DNA from: Eubacteriales bacterium
GTDB taxonomy: Bacteria > Bacillota > Clostridia > Lachnospirales > Lachnospiraceae
Direction: 5' to 3'
Assembly (NCBI GenBank): GCA_030525875.1
Contig: JAUNDV010000005.1
Span: forward strand, 1-64,000
Length of the DNA: 64,000 nt
Shown here: positions 34,921-44,674 of the stretch, piece after piece
Layout: each line of letters begins with the position of its first letter
Position numbering within the stretch: position 1 is the stretch's first letter
Translations under genes and position numbers: made by a program
The notes under the pieces: generated by a model
What the model was told of the DNA's origin: nothing
The model's database searches: none
The model's input: only the letters and a program-made list of their open reading frames with translations

Positions 34921-36743
34921 ACTTATTTACTATAGAGAATCTTTATAAAAACTATACTGAAAAGATGCTGTTTGAGGACATGAGTTTCTCGATGGAAGAC
35001 GGTGACAAGGTCGCTCTTATAGGTATAAATGGAACAGGAAAATCAACACTTTTACGCATAATTGCTGGTGAAGAAGAGCCTGATGGAGGAACAGTTATAA
35101 AGAGAAATAATCTTTATATAAGATATCTTCCCCAGACTCCGGTTTTACATGACGATGATACAGTAATTGAAAGCATCATAAGGGAAAATATTGAAAATGG
35201 TGAAAAAAATATGCAAAGCTGGGAGCTTGAGGCTAAGGCAAAGTCTTTCCTGAATAAGCTTGGCATAATGGATTATGATGCGAAAATATCTACCTTATCA
35301 GGTGGACAGAAGAAGCGTACAGCCCTTGTGAGCATTCTTCTTTCTAAGGCGGATTTATTAATACTTGATGAGCCTACAAACCATCTTGACAGTGAGATGT
35401 GCACTTTCCTTGAAAATGTTTTAAAACAGCATCAGGGAAGTATACTTATGGTTACTCATGACAGATATTTTCTTGATCAGGTCGCAAATCGTATTGTAGA
35501 GCTTGATCAGGGAAAAGCATATTCATATAAGGCAAATTATTCAAAGTTTCTTGAATTAAAAGAGGAGAGACTGGATATGGCTGTAGCTTCTGAAAGGAAG
35601 AGGCAGTCGATCTTAAGAAAAGAACTTAAATGGATAATGCGCGGAGCAAAGGCGAGAAGTACAAAACAAAAAGGACGTATACAGAGATTTGAAGCTCTTA
35701 TGGATGAAGAAGGTCCAAGAGAGGAGCAGACATTTCAGTTTACCTCTGCAAAGAGCAGACTTGGTAAGACTACAGTCGAGCTTGATAATGTTTCAAAGAG
35801 CTTTGATGGAAAGACTGTCATAAAAGATTTTTCGTACATTTTCCTAAAAAATGACCGGATAGGAATAGTTGGAAAAAATGGTTCTGGTAAATCTACACTT
35901 ATGAAGCTCATTACAGGCTGGATTAAGCCTGATTCAGGAAATATAGTAATAGGCCAGACCGTCAGAGTTGGTTTTTTTTCTCAGGAAAATGAAAAACTTC
36001 CTGAAAATGAAAAGGTTATTGATTATATTAAAGAGGTTGCAGAGTATATAGTTACTCCAGAGGGAAGTGTAAGTGCATCCCAGATGCTTGAGAGATTCTT
36101 ATTTACAGGTGCTATGCAGCATAGCCTTATATCTAAGCTCTCAGGAGGAGAGAAGAGAAGACTTTATCTTCTTCGTATACTCATGGATTCTCCAAATTTT
36201 CTCATACTGGATGAGCCAACCAATGATCTGGATATTCAGACTATGACAATACTGGAAGATTATTTAGACAGCTTTAATGGTATAGTTGTTACAGTCTCTC
36301 ATGACAGATATTTTCTTGACAGAATTGCAGATAGGATATTTGTATTTTCAGAGGATGGAAGTATCACAAGATATGAGGGAGGCTATACCGATTATGTAAA
36401 TTCACTTTCAAGTGAAGAGTTGTCAGCGAAGCCAAGAAAGACAGAGCAGGCTAAAAATAACACGCAGTCTCAGAATACAAAAGAAAAACCTAGACTTGGT
36501 CCAAAAAAACTCAAATTTACCTACAATGAGCAAAAAGAGTGGGATAGTATAGAGGAAGATATTGCAAAGCTTGAAGAAAAACTTATGGATATTGAAAAAC
36601 AGATGCTTTCATGTGCAAATGATTTCGTTAAGCTTTCAGAATTGGATAAAGAAAAAAATGAAAATGAAGAAAAGCTGATGAAAAAAATGGAAAGATGGGA
36701 ATATCTTGGAGAGCTGGCAGCCAAAATAGCAGAACAGAAATAA
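34917..36743 (+). CDS. ABC-F family ATPase, Uup/YfmR-like
   Basis: 608 residues, two ABC cassettes in one chain and no membrane segments. Walker A GINGTGKST and GKNGSGKST, signatures LSGGQ and LSGGE, Walker B LLILDEPTNHLD and FLILDEPTNDLD are all intact. A charged linker lies between the cassettes (about 220-285), and a C-terminal coiled coil (about 525-605, EEDIAKLEEKLMDIEKQ) resembles the Uup C-terminal domain. Such proteins act on ribosomes or branched DNA; a resistance role is possible but not indicated. Confidence 0.9.
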   Translation: MNLFTIENLYKNYTEKMLFEDMSFSMEDGDKVALIGINGTGKSTLLRIIAGEEEPDGGTVIKRNNLYIRYLPQTPVLHDDDTVIESIIRENIENGEKNMQSWELEAKAKSFLNKLGIMDYDAKISTLSGGQKKRTALVSILLSKADLLILDEPTNHLDSEMCTFLENVLKQHQGSILMVTHDRYFLDQVANRIVELDQGKAYSYKANYSKFLELKEERLDMAVASERKRQSILRKELKWIMRGAKARSTKQKGRIQRFEALMDEEGPREEQTFQFTSAKSRLGKTTVELDNVSKSFDGKTVIKDFSYIFLKNDRIGIVGKNGSGKSTLMKLITGWIKPDSGNIVIGQTVRVGFFSQENEKLPENEKVIDYIKEVAEYIVTPEGSVSASQMLERFLFTGAMQHSLISKLSGGEKRRLYLLRILMDSPNFLILDEPTNDLDIQTMTILEDYLDSFNGIVVTVSHDRYFLDRIADRIFVFSEDGSITRYEGGYTDYVNSLSSEELSAKPRKTEQAKNNTQSQNTKEKPRLGPKKLKFTYNEQKEWDSIEEDIAKLEEKLMDIEKQMLSCANDFVKLSELDKEKNENEEKLMKKMERWEYLGELAAKIAEQK

Positions 36744-36762
36744 CTGTTGAATATTAAATTAA

Positions 36763-36815
36763 TAAAACGCTCTGTATATGAAAATAAAATTTCATATATT
36801 TGAGCGTTTTTAAAA
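36763..36815 (+). terminator. Terminator after the ABC-F gene
   Basis: AAAACGCTC pairs with GAGCGTTTT, and inside it ATATGAAA pairs with TTTCATAT; T residues follow. Confidence 0.85.
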
Positions 36816-36834
36816 TAAAAGTGAGCATAGAAAG

Positions 36835-36865
36835 AAAAAAGACCATCACTTAGTGACGGTCTTAT
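36835..36865 (-). terminator. Terminator after rpmB
   Basis: Minus strand: AGACCGTCAC pairs with GTGATGGTCT around TAA, followed by six T. Confidence 0.92.
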
Positions 36866-36888
36866 TATCTACTAAAGCTCTTTAGGGT

Positions 36889-37092
36889 TTATTCAGCAGT
36901 ATTGATAGCTGCTCTCTGAACCTTTCCAGATCTTAAGCATGAGGTACATACATACACTCTCTTATTACCTGCTTCAGTCTGAATGTTAACTCTCTTAACA
37001 TTTGGCTTCCAAATCTTATTTGATCTTCTGTGAGAATGGCTGACCTTATTTCCGAAAAGCACTGACTTCTCACATATTTCACACTTTGCCAT
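36889..37092 (-). CDS. rpmB: 50S ribosomal protein L28
   Basis: 67 residues, a small basic protein of the large subunit. It is the zinc-ribbon form: CEIC near residue 4 and CTSC near residue 49. The SHSHRRSNKIWKPNVKRV core is diagnostic. AAGGAGG precedes ATG 37092. It is monocistronic, with its own promoter and terminator, and divergent from the Asp23 gene. Confidence 0.97.
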   Translation of the reverse strand: MAKCEICEKSVLFGNKVSHSHRRSNKIWKPNVKRVNIQTEAGNKRVYVCTSCLRSGKVQRAAINTAE

Positions 37093-37128
37093 GGTAGCAC
37101 CTCCTTACTTAAAATTGACACAAACGTA

Positions 37129-37157
37129 ATGATAACAGAAAGGTTTTAAAAATGCAA
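37129..37157 (-). promoter_or_regulatory. Promoter of rpmB
   Basis: Minus strand: -35 TTGCAT (37152-37157), 17 bases, -10 TATCAT (37129-37134) with an extended TGT just before it. Confidence 0.6.
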
Positions 37158-37186
37158 GCTTTTTTGTTTCCTTTTTTGAAAAAATA

Positions 37187-37195
37187 TGCTAAAAT
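37187..37195 (+). promoter_or_regulatory. Extended -10 promoter for the Asp23-FakA transcript
   Basis: TGC-TAAAAT at 37187-37195, with no convincing -35 hexamer; A/T tracts upstream may compensate. About 60 bases before the Asp23 start. Confidence 0.45.
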
Positions 37196-37259
37196 GCTTC
37201 ATAAGGTATACTTAGGACTATCATGGACTGCAGTATTCCTATTTTAATAGGAGGTTACT

Positions 37260-37616
37260 ATGAAAGGAAGAATAAGCAATAAGCTTGGAGAAGTTAATAT
37301 TTCAACAGATGTTATTTCTACATATGCCGGTACAGTAGCAGTAGAGTGCTTTGGCGTTGTTGGCATGGCACAGGTAAGCGTTAAGGATGGTCTTGTTAAG
37401 CTTTTAAAAGGAGAAGCTCTTCAGAAGGGAATTGAAGTATCAATAGAAGATAATACTATATCCCTGAAGATGCATATTATCGTAGCTTATGGTGTAAGTA
37501 TTTCAGCTGTTGCAGATAATTTAATAGAAAATGTAAGATATAAGGTTACAGAATTCACCGGTATGAAGGTTCAAAACGTAGAGATCTTTGTAGAAGGTGT
37601 TAAACCAATAGATTAA
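37260..37616 (+). CDS. Asp23/Gls24 family envelope stress protein
   Basis: 118 residues, full Asp23 domain (GEVNISTDVISTYAGTVAVECFGVVGMA at the start, NLIENVRYKVTEFTGMKVQNVEIFVEGV at the end). Asp23-like proteins are membrane-associated or cytosolic and of unclear biochemical role; next to the DAK2/FakA-like gene this is the conserved yloU-yloV pair of Firmicutes. AGGAGG precedes the ATG. Confidence 0.92.
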   Translation: MKGRISNKLGEVNISTDVISTYAGTVAVECFGVVGMAQVSVKDGLVKLLKGEALQKGIEVSIEDNTISLKMHIIVAYGVSISAVADNLIENVRYKVTEFTGMKVQNVEIFVEGVKPID

Positions 37617-37633
37617 GGAGGAACACTTTTAAA

Positions 37634-39322
37634 ATGAACAGCATTGATGCCGTTATATTAAAAAAATGCTTTATTGCTGGTGCAAAAAATCTCGAAGCTA
37701 ATAAGGAATATATTAATGAACTTAATGTATTCCCGGTACCTGATGGTGATACAGGCACAAATATGACTATGACAATCATGTCAGCTGCAAGAGCAGTGGC
37801 TGATGTCGAGGAAGATACAATGGAAGCTGTATGTAAAGCTATTTCATCAGGCTCTTTGAGAGGAGCAAGAGGAAATTCAGGCGTTATACTTTCTCAGCTT
37901 CTTAGAGGCTTCTGCAAGGTTATTAAGGAAGAAACAGAGATTACCTCTCCTTTGCTTGCTGCCTCATTTAAGAGAGCGACAGAAACAGCTTACAAGGCTG
38001 TAATGAAGCCTAAGGAAGGAACTATACTTACAGTTGCCAAGGGAATGGCAGATAAGATAGAAGAACTTTCTGCTGATATAGACGATGTTGTAGAATTGTT
38101 TGAGAAGACCCTTGAGTATGGAGATGAGGTTCTTTCAAAGACTCCTGATATGCTTCCTGTATTAAAGGAGGCCGGAGTTGTTGATTCAGGCGGACAGGGA
38201 CTTATGACAGCACTTAAGGGAGCGCTTTATGCACTTGAGGGCAAGGAAATTGATCTTAGACTTGATACAAGTGAAAGACCTTCTGCCTTGGTTTCTTCAG
38301 ACAGAAAAGAAATTTCTACAGATGATATAAAGTTTGGATATTGTACAGAGTTTATTATAAATGCAGAAAAGCCTCTTTCAGATGCAGAAGTAAATGAATT
38401 TAAGGCTTTCCTTGAGTCTATAGGTGATTCAATAGTCTGTGTTGCTGATGAGGACATTGTCAAGATTCATGTCCATACCAATCATCCTGGACAGGCATTT
38501 GAAAAGGGACTTACTTATGGTTCACTTTCCAGAATGAAAGTTGACAATATGCGTGAGGAGCATGAAGAAAAGCTTATAAAAGAGGCCTCAAAGATAGCCG
38601 CCATGGAAAAAATAAAGGCTTCAGAGGAAGAGCTTAGTAAGCGTCCTTCAAAGCAGGAGCACAAAACACATGCTTTTATAACAGTCTGCGCTGGTGAAGG
38701 TCTTGCTGAGATATTCAGAGGACTTGGTGCAAACTATGTTATAGAGGGTGGACAGACAATGAATCCTTCTACAGAGGATATGCTTAATGCCATTGATATA
38801 GTTAATGCAGACAATGTTTTCATACTTCCTAACAACAAAAATATCATTCTTGCGGCTGAACAGGCCAAGAAGATTAATAAGGATGTTAATATATTTGTTA
38901 TTCCAACAAAGACAATTCCTCAGGGGATTACAGCACTTATTAACTATTGTGATGGAATAGAAGCTGAGGAAAATGCCGAAGCAATGGAAGAAAGCTTAAG
39001 CTCTGTAAAGTCTGGACAGATAACCTATGCTGTGAGAAATACAACAATCGATGGTAAGGAAATAAGAGAAGGAAATATCATGGGTCTTGGAGACAAGGGG
39101 CTTTTAGCTGTAGGTCAGGATCTGAATGATACAACAATAGAAACTCTTAAAGCAATGTGTGATGAGGACAGTGAACTTATTACTGTCTACAGCGGAGCTG
39201 AGGTAAAGGATGAGGATGCTGAAGAATTACTTAATAGGATTCAGGAAGCATTACCTGATATGGAGGTTGAACTGCAGAGGGGAGAACAGCCTGTATACTA
39301 CTATATTGTAAGTGTTGAATAA
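37634..39322 (+). CDS. fakA: DAK2-domain fatty acid kinase subunit (FakA/YloV-like)
   Basis: 562 residues. N-terminal DAK2 kinase domain (residues about 10-205) with VFPVPDGDTGTNMTMT and GARGNSGVILSQLLRGF, a middle domain, and a C-terminal domain rich in acidic residues. In staphylococci FakA phosphorylates fatty acids bound to FakB for phospholipid synthesis. No FakB (DegV) gene is in the window. It lies 18 bases after the Asp23 gene, with AAGGAGG. Confidence 0.92.
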   Translation: MNSIDAVILKKCFIAGAKNLEANKEYINELNVFPVPDGDTGTNMTMTIMSAARAVADVEEDTMEAVCKAISSGSLRGARGNSGVILSQLLRGFCKVIKEETEITSPLLAASFKRATETAYKAVMKPKEGTILTVAKGMADKIEELSADIDDVVELFEKTLEYGDEVLSKTPDMLPVLKEAGVVDSGGQGLMTALKGALYALEGKEIDLRLDTSERPSALVSSDRKEISTDDIKFGYCTEFIINAEKPLSDAEVNEFKAFLESIGDSIVCVADEDIVKIHVHTNHPGQAFEKGLTYGSLSRMKVDNMREEHEEKLIKEASKIAAMEKIKASEEELSKRPSKQEHKTHAFITVCAGEGLAEIFRGLGANYVIEGGQTMNPSTEDMLNAIDIVNADNVFILPNNKNIILAAEQAKKINKDVNIFVIPTKTIPQGITALINYCDGIEAEENAEAMEESLSSVKSGQITYAVRNTTIDGKEIREGNIMGLGDKGLLAVGQDLNDTTIETLKAMCDEDSELITVYSGAEVKDEDAEELLNRIQEALPDMEVELQRGEQPVYYYIVSVE

Positions 39323-39351
39323 AAGGCCATACCCTTGTATTGTATATTAGT

Positions 39352-41412
39352 ATGATGAAATTAACAGATATAAAGGGTATAGGAGAAAAAACTGCCGGGG
39401 TGTTTAGTCACCTCGGCATTTATAGTGCAGAGGATCTTATAAAATATTTTCCTAGAGATTACGAAAAATATGAAAGTCCTGTAGAAATTTACAAATTAAA
39501 AAATGGCGGTATTTATACTGTAGAGGGAGTACTGTCAAATGATGCTTCTGTAAATAATATAAATGGGCTTATTATTGTAAATGCCTACCTTAGTGATATG
39601 ACAGGAAGGCTTCAGCTTTCCTGGTTTAATCAGCCTTATCTCAGGCAGACATTAAAAGCTGGACTTCATTACGTTTTTCGAGGAAAGGTCTATGAGAAAA
39701 ATGGAAGACTGGTAATGAATCAGGCAAAGATATACAGACAGCCTGATTACAGGGAAAAGTACGAGTCACACCTTATGCCCGTATATGGTCTTACAAAAGG
39801 TATAAGTAACAATCTTCTAATAAAAACAACAGCTGAAGCACTTAGACTTTGTCTAAAAGACGAGGATTTTCTTTCACAGGAAATGAGAGAGAAGTACAGG
39901 CTTATGGCTCAGAGTGAAGCTCTCACGAGAATACATTTTCCTAGAAATGAAGAAGAGCTGGTAAAAGCTGTACAAAGATTAAGCTTTGATGAATTATTTA
40001 CATTTATTCTTCAAGGAAAGCTTTTAAGGTCTCTTTTAGATAATAAATTATCTGAATACAGGTGTAAGCCGGATTTCAGGCTAATAAAATTCATAGCAGA
40101 TCTTCCGTTTGAACTTACAAAGGCGCAGCAAAGTGCATATAGAGATATAATCCAGGACATGAATTCCGGGAAAATAATGAACCGGCTTGTCGAGGGAGAT
40201 GTAGGCTCAGGAAAGACTATAGTTGCTGTTTTGGCACTTTTAAATGCTGCATTTAATGGATATCAGGCTGTATTTATGGCACCTACAGAGGTACTTGCAA
40301 AACAGCATTATGCTACGATTACCAGATTATTAAATGAACAGGACATAGATCTTTCAGTGGTTCTGCTTACTGGATCTACATCCCAATCTGAAAAAAAACA
40401 TATTTATGAGCAAATCAAGAGTCATGAGGCTGATATAATAGTTGGAACCCATGCTGTTTTTCAGGAAAAAGTAGAATATGCAAGCTTAGGTCTAGTTATT
40501 ACAGATGAACAGCATAGATTTGGAGTTTCCCAAAGAGAAGCTTTGGCAAAGAAAGGAAATATGCCTCATAATCTGATAATGAGTGCAACGCCTATTCCTA
40601 GAACACTTTGCAGTATACTTTATGGCGGACTGGATATTTCTGTTATAGATGTGCTTCCAGAAGGAAGAAAAAAGATAAAAAACTGTGTGGTAAACGAAGA
40701 CTACAGGAATACAGCATATAAATTTATTTTTTCTGAGATAAAGAAAAAGCATCAGGCATATATAATCTGTCCTGCCATAGAGGGCGGAGATAATGAGGAA
40801 ATTCCAACATCTAAGTCCTTAGAAAATGTAGAAGAATACAGTATAAAGCTAAAAAAAATTATGCCAGATGAGGTAAGAATTGGAGTATTGCACGGAAAAA
40901 TGTCTGCAAATGAGAAAACTCTTATAATGGAAGCGTTTAAAAATAATGAGCTTGACATACTCGTATCTACAACTGTTATAGAGGTTGGAGTAGATGTTCC
41001 AAATGCTACAGTAATGATGATTGAAAATGCAGACCGATTTGGACTTTCACAGCTGCATCAGCTAAGAGGAAGAGTAGGAAGGGGAGATGCCCAGTCCTAC
41101 TGTATATTTGTAAATACATCCGAAAGTGAGAATGCTGGGAAGAGATTAGATATACTTAATAAATCAAATGATGGATTTTACATAGCAGAGGAGGATCTTA
41201 AGCTCAGAGGTCCTGGAGATTTATTTGGAATAAGACAAAGTGGAGAACTCGATTTTAAGGTAGCAGATATATACAGAGATAAAGACATTCTCATGCTTGC
41301 ATCAAAGGCAGCAGAGGAAGTTTTGGAAAATGATCCACAGTTATCATTTTCAGAACATCAGGGAATAAGAAAGGTACTTGATGAGAATGTGAAAAACGGA
41401 TATACTGTGTAA
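39352..41412 (+). CDS. recG: ATP-dependent DNA helicase RecG
   Basis: 686 residues from ATG 39352. Wedge/OB domain in the N-terminal 200 residues, then helicase motifs: Walker A GDVGSGKT, DEQH (TDEQHRFGV), SATPIPRTL, and motif VI QLRGRVGRGDAQSY. RecG unwinds Holliday junctions and regresses forks. The frame opens at TTG 39340, but ATG 39352 or 39355 is more credible; no strong ribosome site precedes any of them. Confidence 0.95.
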   Translation: MMKLTDIKGIGEKTAGVFSHLGIYSAEDLIKYFPRDYEKYESPVEIYKLKNGGIYTVEGVLSNDASVNNINGLIIVNAYLSDMTGRLQLSWFNQPYLRQTLKAGLHYVFRGKVYEKNGRLVMNQAKIYRQPDYREKYESHLMPVYGLTKGISNNLLIKTTAEALRLCLKDEDFLSQEMREKYRLMAQSEALTRIHFPRNEEELVKAVQRLSFDELFTFILQGKLLRSLLDNKLSEYRCKPDFRLIKFIADLPFELTKAQQSAYRDIIQDMNSGKIMNRLVEGDVGSGKTIVAVLALLNAAFNGYQAVFMAPTEVLAKQHYATITRLLNEQDIDLSVVLLTGSTSQSEKKHIYEQIKSHEADIIVGTHAVFQEKVEYASLGLVITDEQHRFGVSQREALAKKGNMPHNLIMSATPIPRTLCSILYGGLDISVIDVLPEGRKKIKNCVVNEDYRNTAYKFIFSEIKKKHQAYIICPAIEGGDNEEIPTSKSLENVEEYSIKLKKIMPDEVRIGVLHGKMSANEKTLIMEAFKNNELDILVSTTVIEVGVDVPNATVMMIENADRFGLSQLHQLRGRVGRGDAQSYCIFVNTSESENAGKRLDILNKSNDGFYIAEEDLKLRGPGDLFGIRQSGELDFKVADIYRDKDILMLASKAAEEVLENDPQLSFSEHQGIRKVLDENVKNGYTV

Positions 41413-41470
41413 TTGATAAAAATCAGGATAGGTTATCATTCTTTATCAAAGAATGGAGAAATGGAGAAAA

Positions 41471-42037
41471 ATGAGAGTAATTGCCGGAACTGCAAGAAGT
41501 ATACCATTGGTTACACCGGAAGGAATGGATACAAGACCAACTACAGATAGAATAAAGGAAACTCTGTTTAATGTGCTTCAGTTTGAACTTGCAAATAGCT
41601 GCTTTTTAGATGTGTTTGCCGGATCAGGAGCTATAGGAATAGAGGCTGTAAGCAGGGGAGCTGGGAGTGCGTTTTTTATAGACAGCAGCAGACAGGCAGC
41701 AGCATGTATAGAAAAGAATATAAAGAAATGTCATTTTGAATCAAATTGTAAGCTTATACAGTCGGAGGCGGTTTCAGGAATTAATAAATTCAGCAGAGAT
41801 TACAATAAAGAAGAATTTGACAGACTTATTGTTTTTATGGATCCACCTTATGATAAGGGGCTTGAGTATCCTGTATTAAAGATACTTATGGATTCAGATC
41901 TGATTGATGAGGATAGCATAATCATAGTAGAAACTTCGCTTAAGGCAGATCTTAGTGAAACGGAAAAATATGGTTATGAGATATATAAAGAAAAGAAATA
42001 TAAGAATCAGAAACACGTTTTTCTGAGAAAAGGCTAA
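41471..42037 (+). CDS. rsmD: 16S rRNA (guanine966-N2)-methyltransferase
   Basis: 188 residues. SAM-binding [20 protein letters not shown] and catalytic FMDPPYDKG are visible. The family begins [13 protein letters not shown], which fits ATG 41471, 4 bases after GGAG; the longer reading from ATG 41453 has no ribosome site. It is 4 bases from coaD, the usual rsmD-coaD pair. Confidence 0.93.
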   Translation: MRVIAGTARSIPLVTPEGMDTRPTTDRIKETLFNVLQFELANSCFLDVFAGSGAIGIEAVSRGAGSAFFIDSSRQAAACIEKNIKKCHFESNCKLIQSEAVSGINKFSRDYNKEEFDRLIVFMDPPYDKGLEYPVLKILMDSDLIDEDSIIIVETSLKADLSETEKYGYEIYKEKKYKNQKHVFLRKG

Positions 42038-42041
42038 GAAT

Positions 42042-42554
42042 ATGACAAAGACAGCAATATATCCAGGTAGCTTTGATCCAGTTACTTTTGGGCATTTAGA
42101 TATAATAGAAAGAGCATCTAAAATCACAGACGAGCTTATCATTGGAGTGTTAAAAAATAGTTCAAAAACTCCGTTGTTTTCTATAGATGAACGTGTTAAG
42201 ATGTTAAAAGAAGTGACAAAAAATTTCGATAACGTCAGGGTTGAGAGCTTTGACGGACTTTTGGTTGACTTTGCAAAAGAAAAAAACGCTATCATGATCG
42301 TCAGAGGTCTAAGAGCAGTTACTGATTTTGAATATGAATTACAGCTTAGCCAGACAAATAAGGTTTTGAATAAAGGCATAGATACAGTTTTTCTTACTAC
42401 AAATCTTAAATACAGCTATCTTAGCTCCAGTATAGTAAGAGAGATTGCATCTTATGATGGAGATATATCAGAATTTGTTCCTTCACTCATAGCAGAGAAG
42501 ATTAGAGAGAGGATTAAGGAGAATAGAGATGAGCAGTACAGTAAGCAGGATTGA
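42042..42554 (+). CDS. coaD: Phosphopantetheine adenylyltransferase
   Basis: 170 residues. Penultimate step of coenzyme A synthesis. Nucleotidyltransferase motif [19 protein letters not shown] with the T/H-x-G-H site, [15 protein letters not shown] and [13 protein letters not shown] are intact. The C-terminus is slightly longer than usual and overlaps the next gene by 26 bases. Confidence 0.96.
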   Translation: MTKTAIYPGSFDPVTFGHLDIIERASKITDELIIGVLKNSSKTPLFSIDERVKMLKEVTKNFDNVRVESFDGLLVDFAKEKNAIMIVRGLRAVTDFEYELQLSQTNKVLNKGIDTVFLTTNLKYSYLSSSIVREIASYDGDISEFVPSLIAEKIRERIKENRDEQYSKQD

Positions 42555-43131
42555 ACAGTTAATTGATGAGATAGAGAATTTTATTGATGGTTGCAAGTAT
42601 CAGGCGTTATCAAATACAAAGATTTTAGTGAATAAGGAAGAAATGGAGGAGCTTTTAGTTGAGCTCCGTATGCGCGTTCCTGAAGAAATTAAGAAATACC
42701 AGAAGATAGTTAATCAGCAGGATGCTATACTTGAAGATGCAAGGCATCAGGCTGAGGCAATGATTTCAGATGCTACTATCCAGACTAATGGCATGGTAGA
42801 TGAGCATGAAATTACCCAGAGAGCAACTGAGAGAGCTAATGAAATCCTTGAAGATGCAAGAATGGAGGCTCAGGATATAGTTAATGCAGCTATTTCAGAT
42901 GCTAATGAAATAAGACAGGGAGCTGTTCAGTATACAGATGAGCTTCTTGCATCTGTTCAGAATATTGTTTCTAATACTGCAAATGAAAGCCAGCAGAGAT
43001 TTAATGGTATGATGGATGTGCTTGAGCAGACATTTAATATATGCCAGCAAAACAGAAGTTCATTATACCAGTCAGCTCCGGATAACGGATACAATGGAGA
43101 TAAGACTCAGGAAAGCCAGCTGGAGATGTAA
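42529..43131 (+). CDS. Uncharacterised coiled-coil protein
   Basis: 200 residues, mostly helical and acidic with no membrane segment. Heptad-rich region from residues 60 to 150 ([33 protein letters not shown]) resembles the b-subunit/DivIVA style of coiled coil. It contains two related 'LEDAR-x-A' blocks. I recognise no catalytic motif. It overlaps coaD by 26 bases and is followed at once by a HAD gene. A role as a scaffold or cell-division-associated protein is only a guess. Confidence 0.6.
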   Translation: MSSTVSRIEQLIDEIENFIDGCKYQALSNTKILVNKEEMEELLVELRMRVPEEIKKYQKIVNQQDAILEDARHQAEAMISDATIQTNGMVDEHEITQRATERANEILEDARMEAQDIVNAAISDANEIRQGAVQYTDELLASVQNIVSNTANESQQRFNGMMDVLEQTFNICQQNRSSLYQSAPDNGYNGDKTQESQLEM

Positions 43132-43132
43132 T

Positions 43133-43795
43133 ATGACAGAGCTTGCAAAACTGCCATATACAAAACAGGCTATCATATTCGATTTGGATGGCACACTCGT
43201 TGATTCAATGTGGATGTGGAGAGATATAGATATTGAGTATCTGCATAGATTTGGATATGAGATTGATGATAAGCTTCAAAAAGAAATAGAGGGCATGAGC
43301 TTTACAGAGACAGCATATTACTTCAAAGAAAAGTACAAGATCACAGATTCAATAGAAAAGATAAAGCAGGATTGGATGGATATGTCCTTAGATAAATATA
43401 CAAATGAAGTTGAGCTTAAACCATTTGTTGCAGATTTCCTGTTAAAGGTAAAGGATAAGGGAATAAAGACTGGAATAGCCACATCAAACGGCAGAAGTAT
43501 GGCTGAGGCTTGCCTTAGTGCTCTAAAAATAGACAAGTATTTTGATCTTGTAGTTACAGCCTGTGAAGTCGAAAGAGGAAAGCCTTATCCGGATATCTAC
43601 ATGAATGTAGCCGACCGTCTGGGTGTTGAGTATATGAATTGCATGGTCTTTGAAGATGTTCCGGCAGGAATAAGGGCAGGAAAAAGTGCAGGTATGACAG
43701 TATGTGCCATATATGACGATTTTTCTAAGGCTATGGATGATGAAAAAAAACAGTTGTCAGATTACTATATTAAAGATTATAGTATTTTCTTATAA
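43133..43795 (+). CDS. HAD-superfamily phosphatase (subfamily IA)
   Basis: 220 residues. Motif I IIFDLDGTLVDSMWMW (nucleophile DLDGT), motif II TSNGRS, the Lys motif GKPYPDIY and motif III VFEDVPAGIRAGKSAGM. An alpha-helical cap lies between, as in beta-phosphoglucomutase-like enzymes. Substrate unknown. The frame is open further upstream but overlaps the previous gene; ATG 43133, 7 bases after TGGAG, is the start. Confidence 0.9.
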   Translation: MTELAKLPYTKQAIIFDLDGTLVDSMWMWRDIDIEYLHRFGYEIDDKLQKEIEGMSFTETAYYFKEKYKITDSIEKIKQDWMDMSLDKYTNEVELKPFVADFLLKVKDKGIKTGIATSNGRSMAEACLSALKIDKYFDLVVTACEVERGKPYPDIYMNVADRLGVEYMNCMVFEDVPAGIRAGKSAGMTVCAIYDDFSKAMDDEKKQLSDYYIKDYSIFL

Positions 43796-43800
43796 ATTCA

Positions 43801-43830
43801 GCTTCGACTTTTAGGGTCGGAGCATTTTAT
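43801..43830 (+). terminator. Probable terminator after the HAD gene
   Basis: GCTTCGAC pairs with GTCGGAGC (one T-G), tail ATTTTAT. The tail is short, so termination may be partial. Confidence 0.55.
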
Positions 43831-43879
43831 AGTTTGTGACTTATTGGCACATGCTAGTGAAAATAGGAGCAGTAAGCAT

Positions 43880-44671
43880 ATGAAATATATTGCTATTATT
43901 ACAGGAGCTTCCTCCGGAATGGGAAGAGAAATGGCTATACAGCTTGCAAAGCTTAGCAAGGTAGAGCTTGAGTTCTGGCTTATAGCCAGAAGAAAAAATA
44001 GAATAGAAGAGCTTCACGATAAGATAACACAGCTTGGTCATCAGGCTGTTTGTATTGAAGCTGATTTGCTTTATGATGATATTTTTTCAGAGCTTGAATC
44101 CAGACTTGATAAAAACAGGCATAGAGTTCTTTATCTTGTAAATGCTTCAGGATTTGGAAAAATTGGAAAATTTGAACAGCTTTCAATGGAAGAGCAGACG
44201 GATATGCTTGAACTCAATGTTGTTGCACTTATGAAGCTATGCAGACTTGTGATTCCTTATATGGTTAAGAATCATGGAAAAATAATTAATTTTGCATCTG
44301 CTGCCGCTTTTGTACCACAGCCTGAATTTACAGTATATGCAGCCTCGAAGTCATTTGTTCTTAGCTTTTCTAGAGCCTTAAATGAGGAGCTTACGGATAA
44401 GGGAATAACTGTAACAGCCATTTGTCCAGGACCAGTTAAAACAGAGTTTTTTGATATAGCAGAGGAGAAAAGTCAGGCAAAGCTTTATAAAAAAATGCTA
44501 ATGGCAAATCCAAAGAGAGTCGTAAAGAAGGCAATAAGGGATGCTTTTACTGGCAAGGATATTTCAGTATATGGACTATCAATGAAGCTCTTATATGTAT
44601 TTTCAGGAATTCTCCCTACCGAATTTGTATTTTCAGTAATCAGAAAAATAAATCATACAGGAAAGCAGTAA
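43880..44671 (+). CDS. Short-chain dehydrogenase/reductase
   Basis: 263 residues. Classical SDR: cofactor motif TGASSGMGREMAIQLA near the N-terminus, NASG, and catalytic Ser (FASAAAF) with YAASK. The C-terminal 50 residues include a hydrophobic stretch. Substrate unknown; DltE/YqjQ-like oxidoreductases look closest. The frame opens at TTG 43844, but AGGAG before ATG 43880 fixes the start. Confidence 0.88.
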   Translation: MKYIAIITGASSGMGREMAIQLAKLSKVELEFWLIARRKNRIEELHDKITQLGHQAVCIEADLLYDDIFSELESRLDKNRHRVLYLVNASGFGKIGKFEQLSMEEQTDMLELNVVALMKLCRLVIPYMVKNHGKIINFASAAAFVPQPEFTVYAASKSFVLSFSRALNEELTDKGITVTAICPGPVKTEFFDIAEEKSQAKLYKKMLMANPKRVVKKAIRDAFTGKDISVYGLSMKLLYVFSGILPTEFVFSVIRKINHTGKQ

Positions 44672-44674
44672 TAG

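Noticed and set aside
39396..39420. Perfect hairpin near the start of recG
   Set aside because: It lies within the coding sequence, has no T-run, and is most simply a by-product of codon choice.
41413..41458. Inverted repeat TTGATAAA...TTTATCAA before rsmD
   Set aside because: A/T-rich with no T-run or ribosome-site overlap; too weak to call a regulatory element.
43016..43132. Upstream extension of the HAD gene
   Set aside because: It overlaps most of the end of the coiled-coil gene in another frame; ATG 43133 has the ribosome site and gives the standard HAD start.
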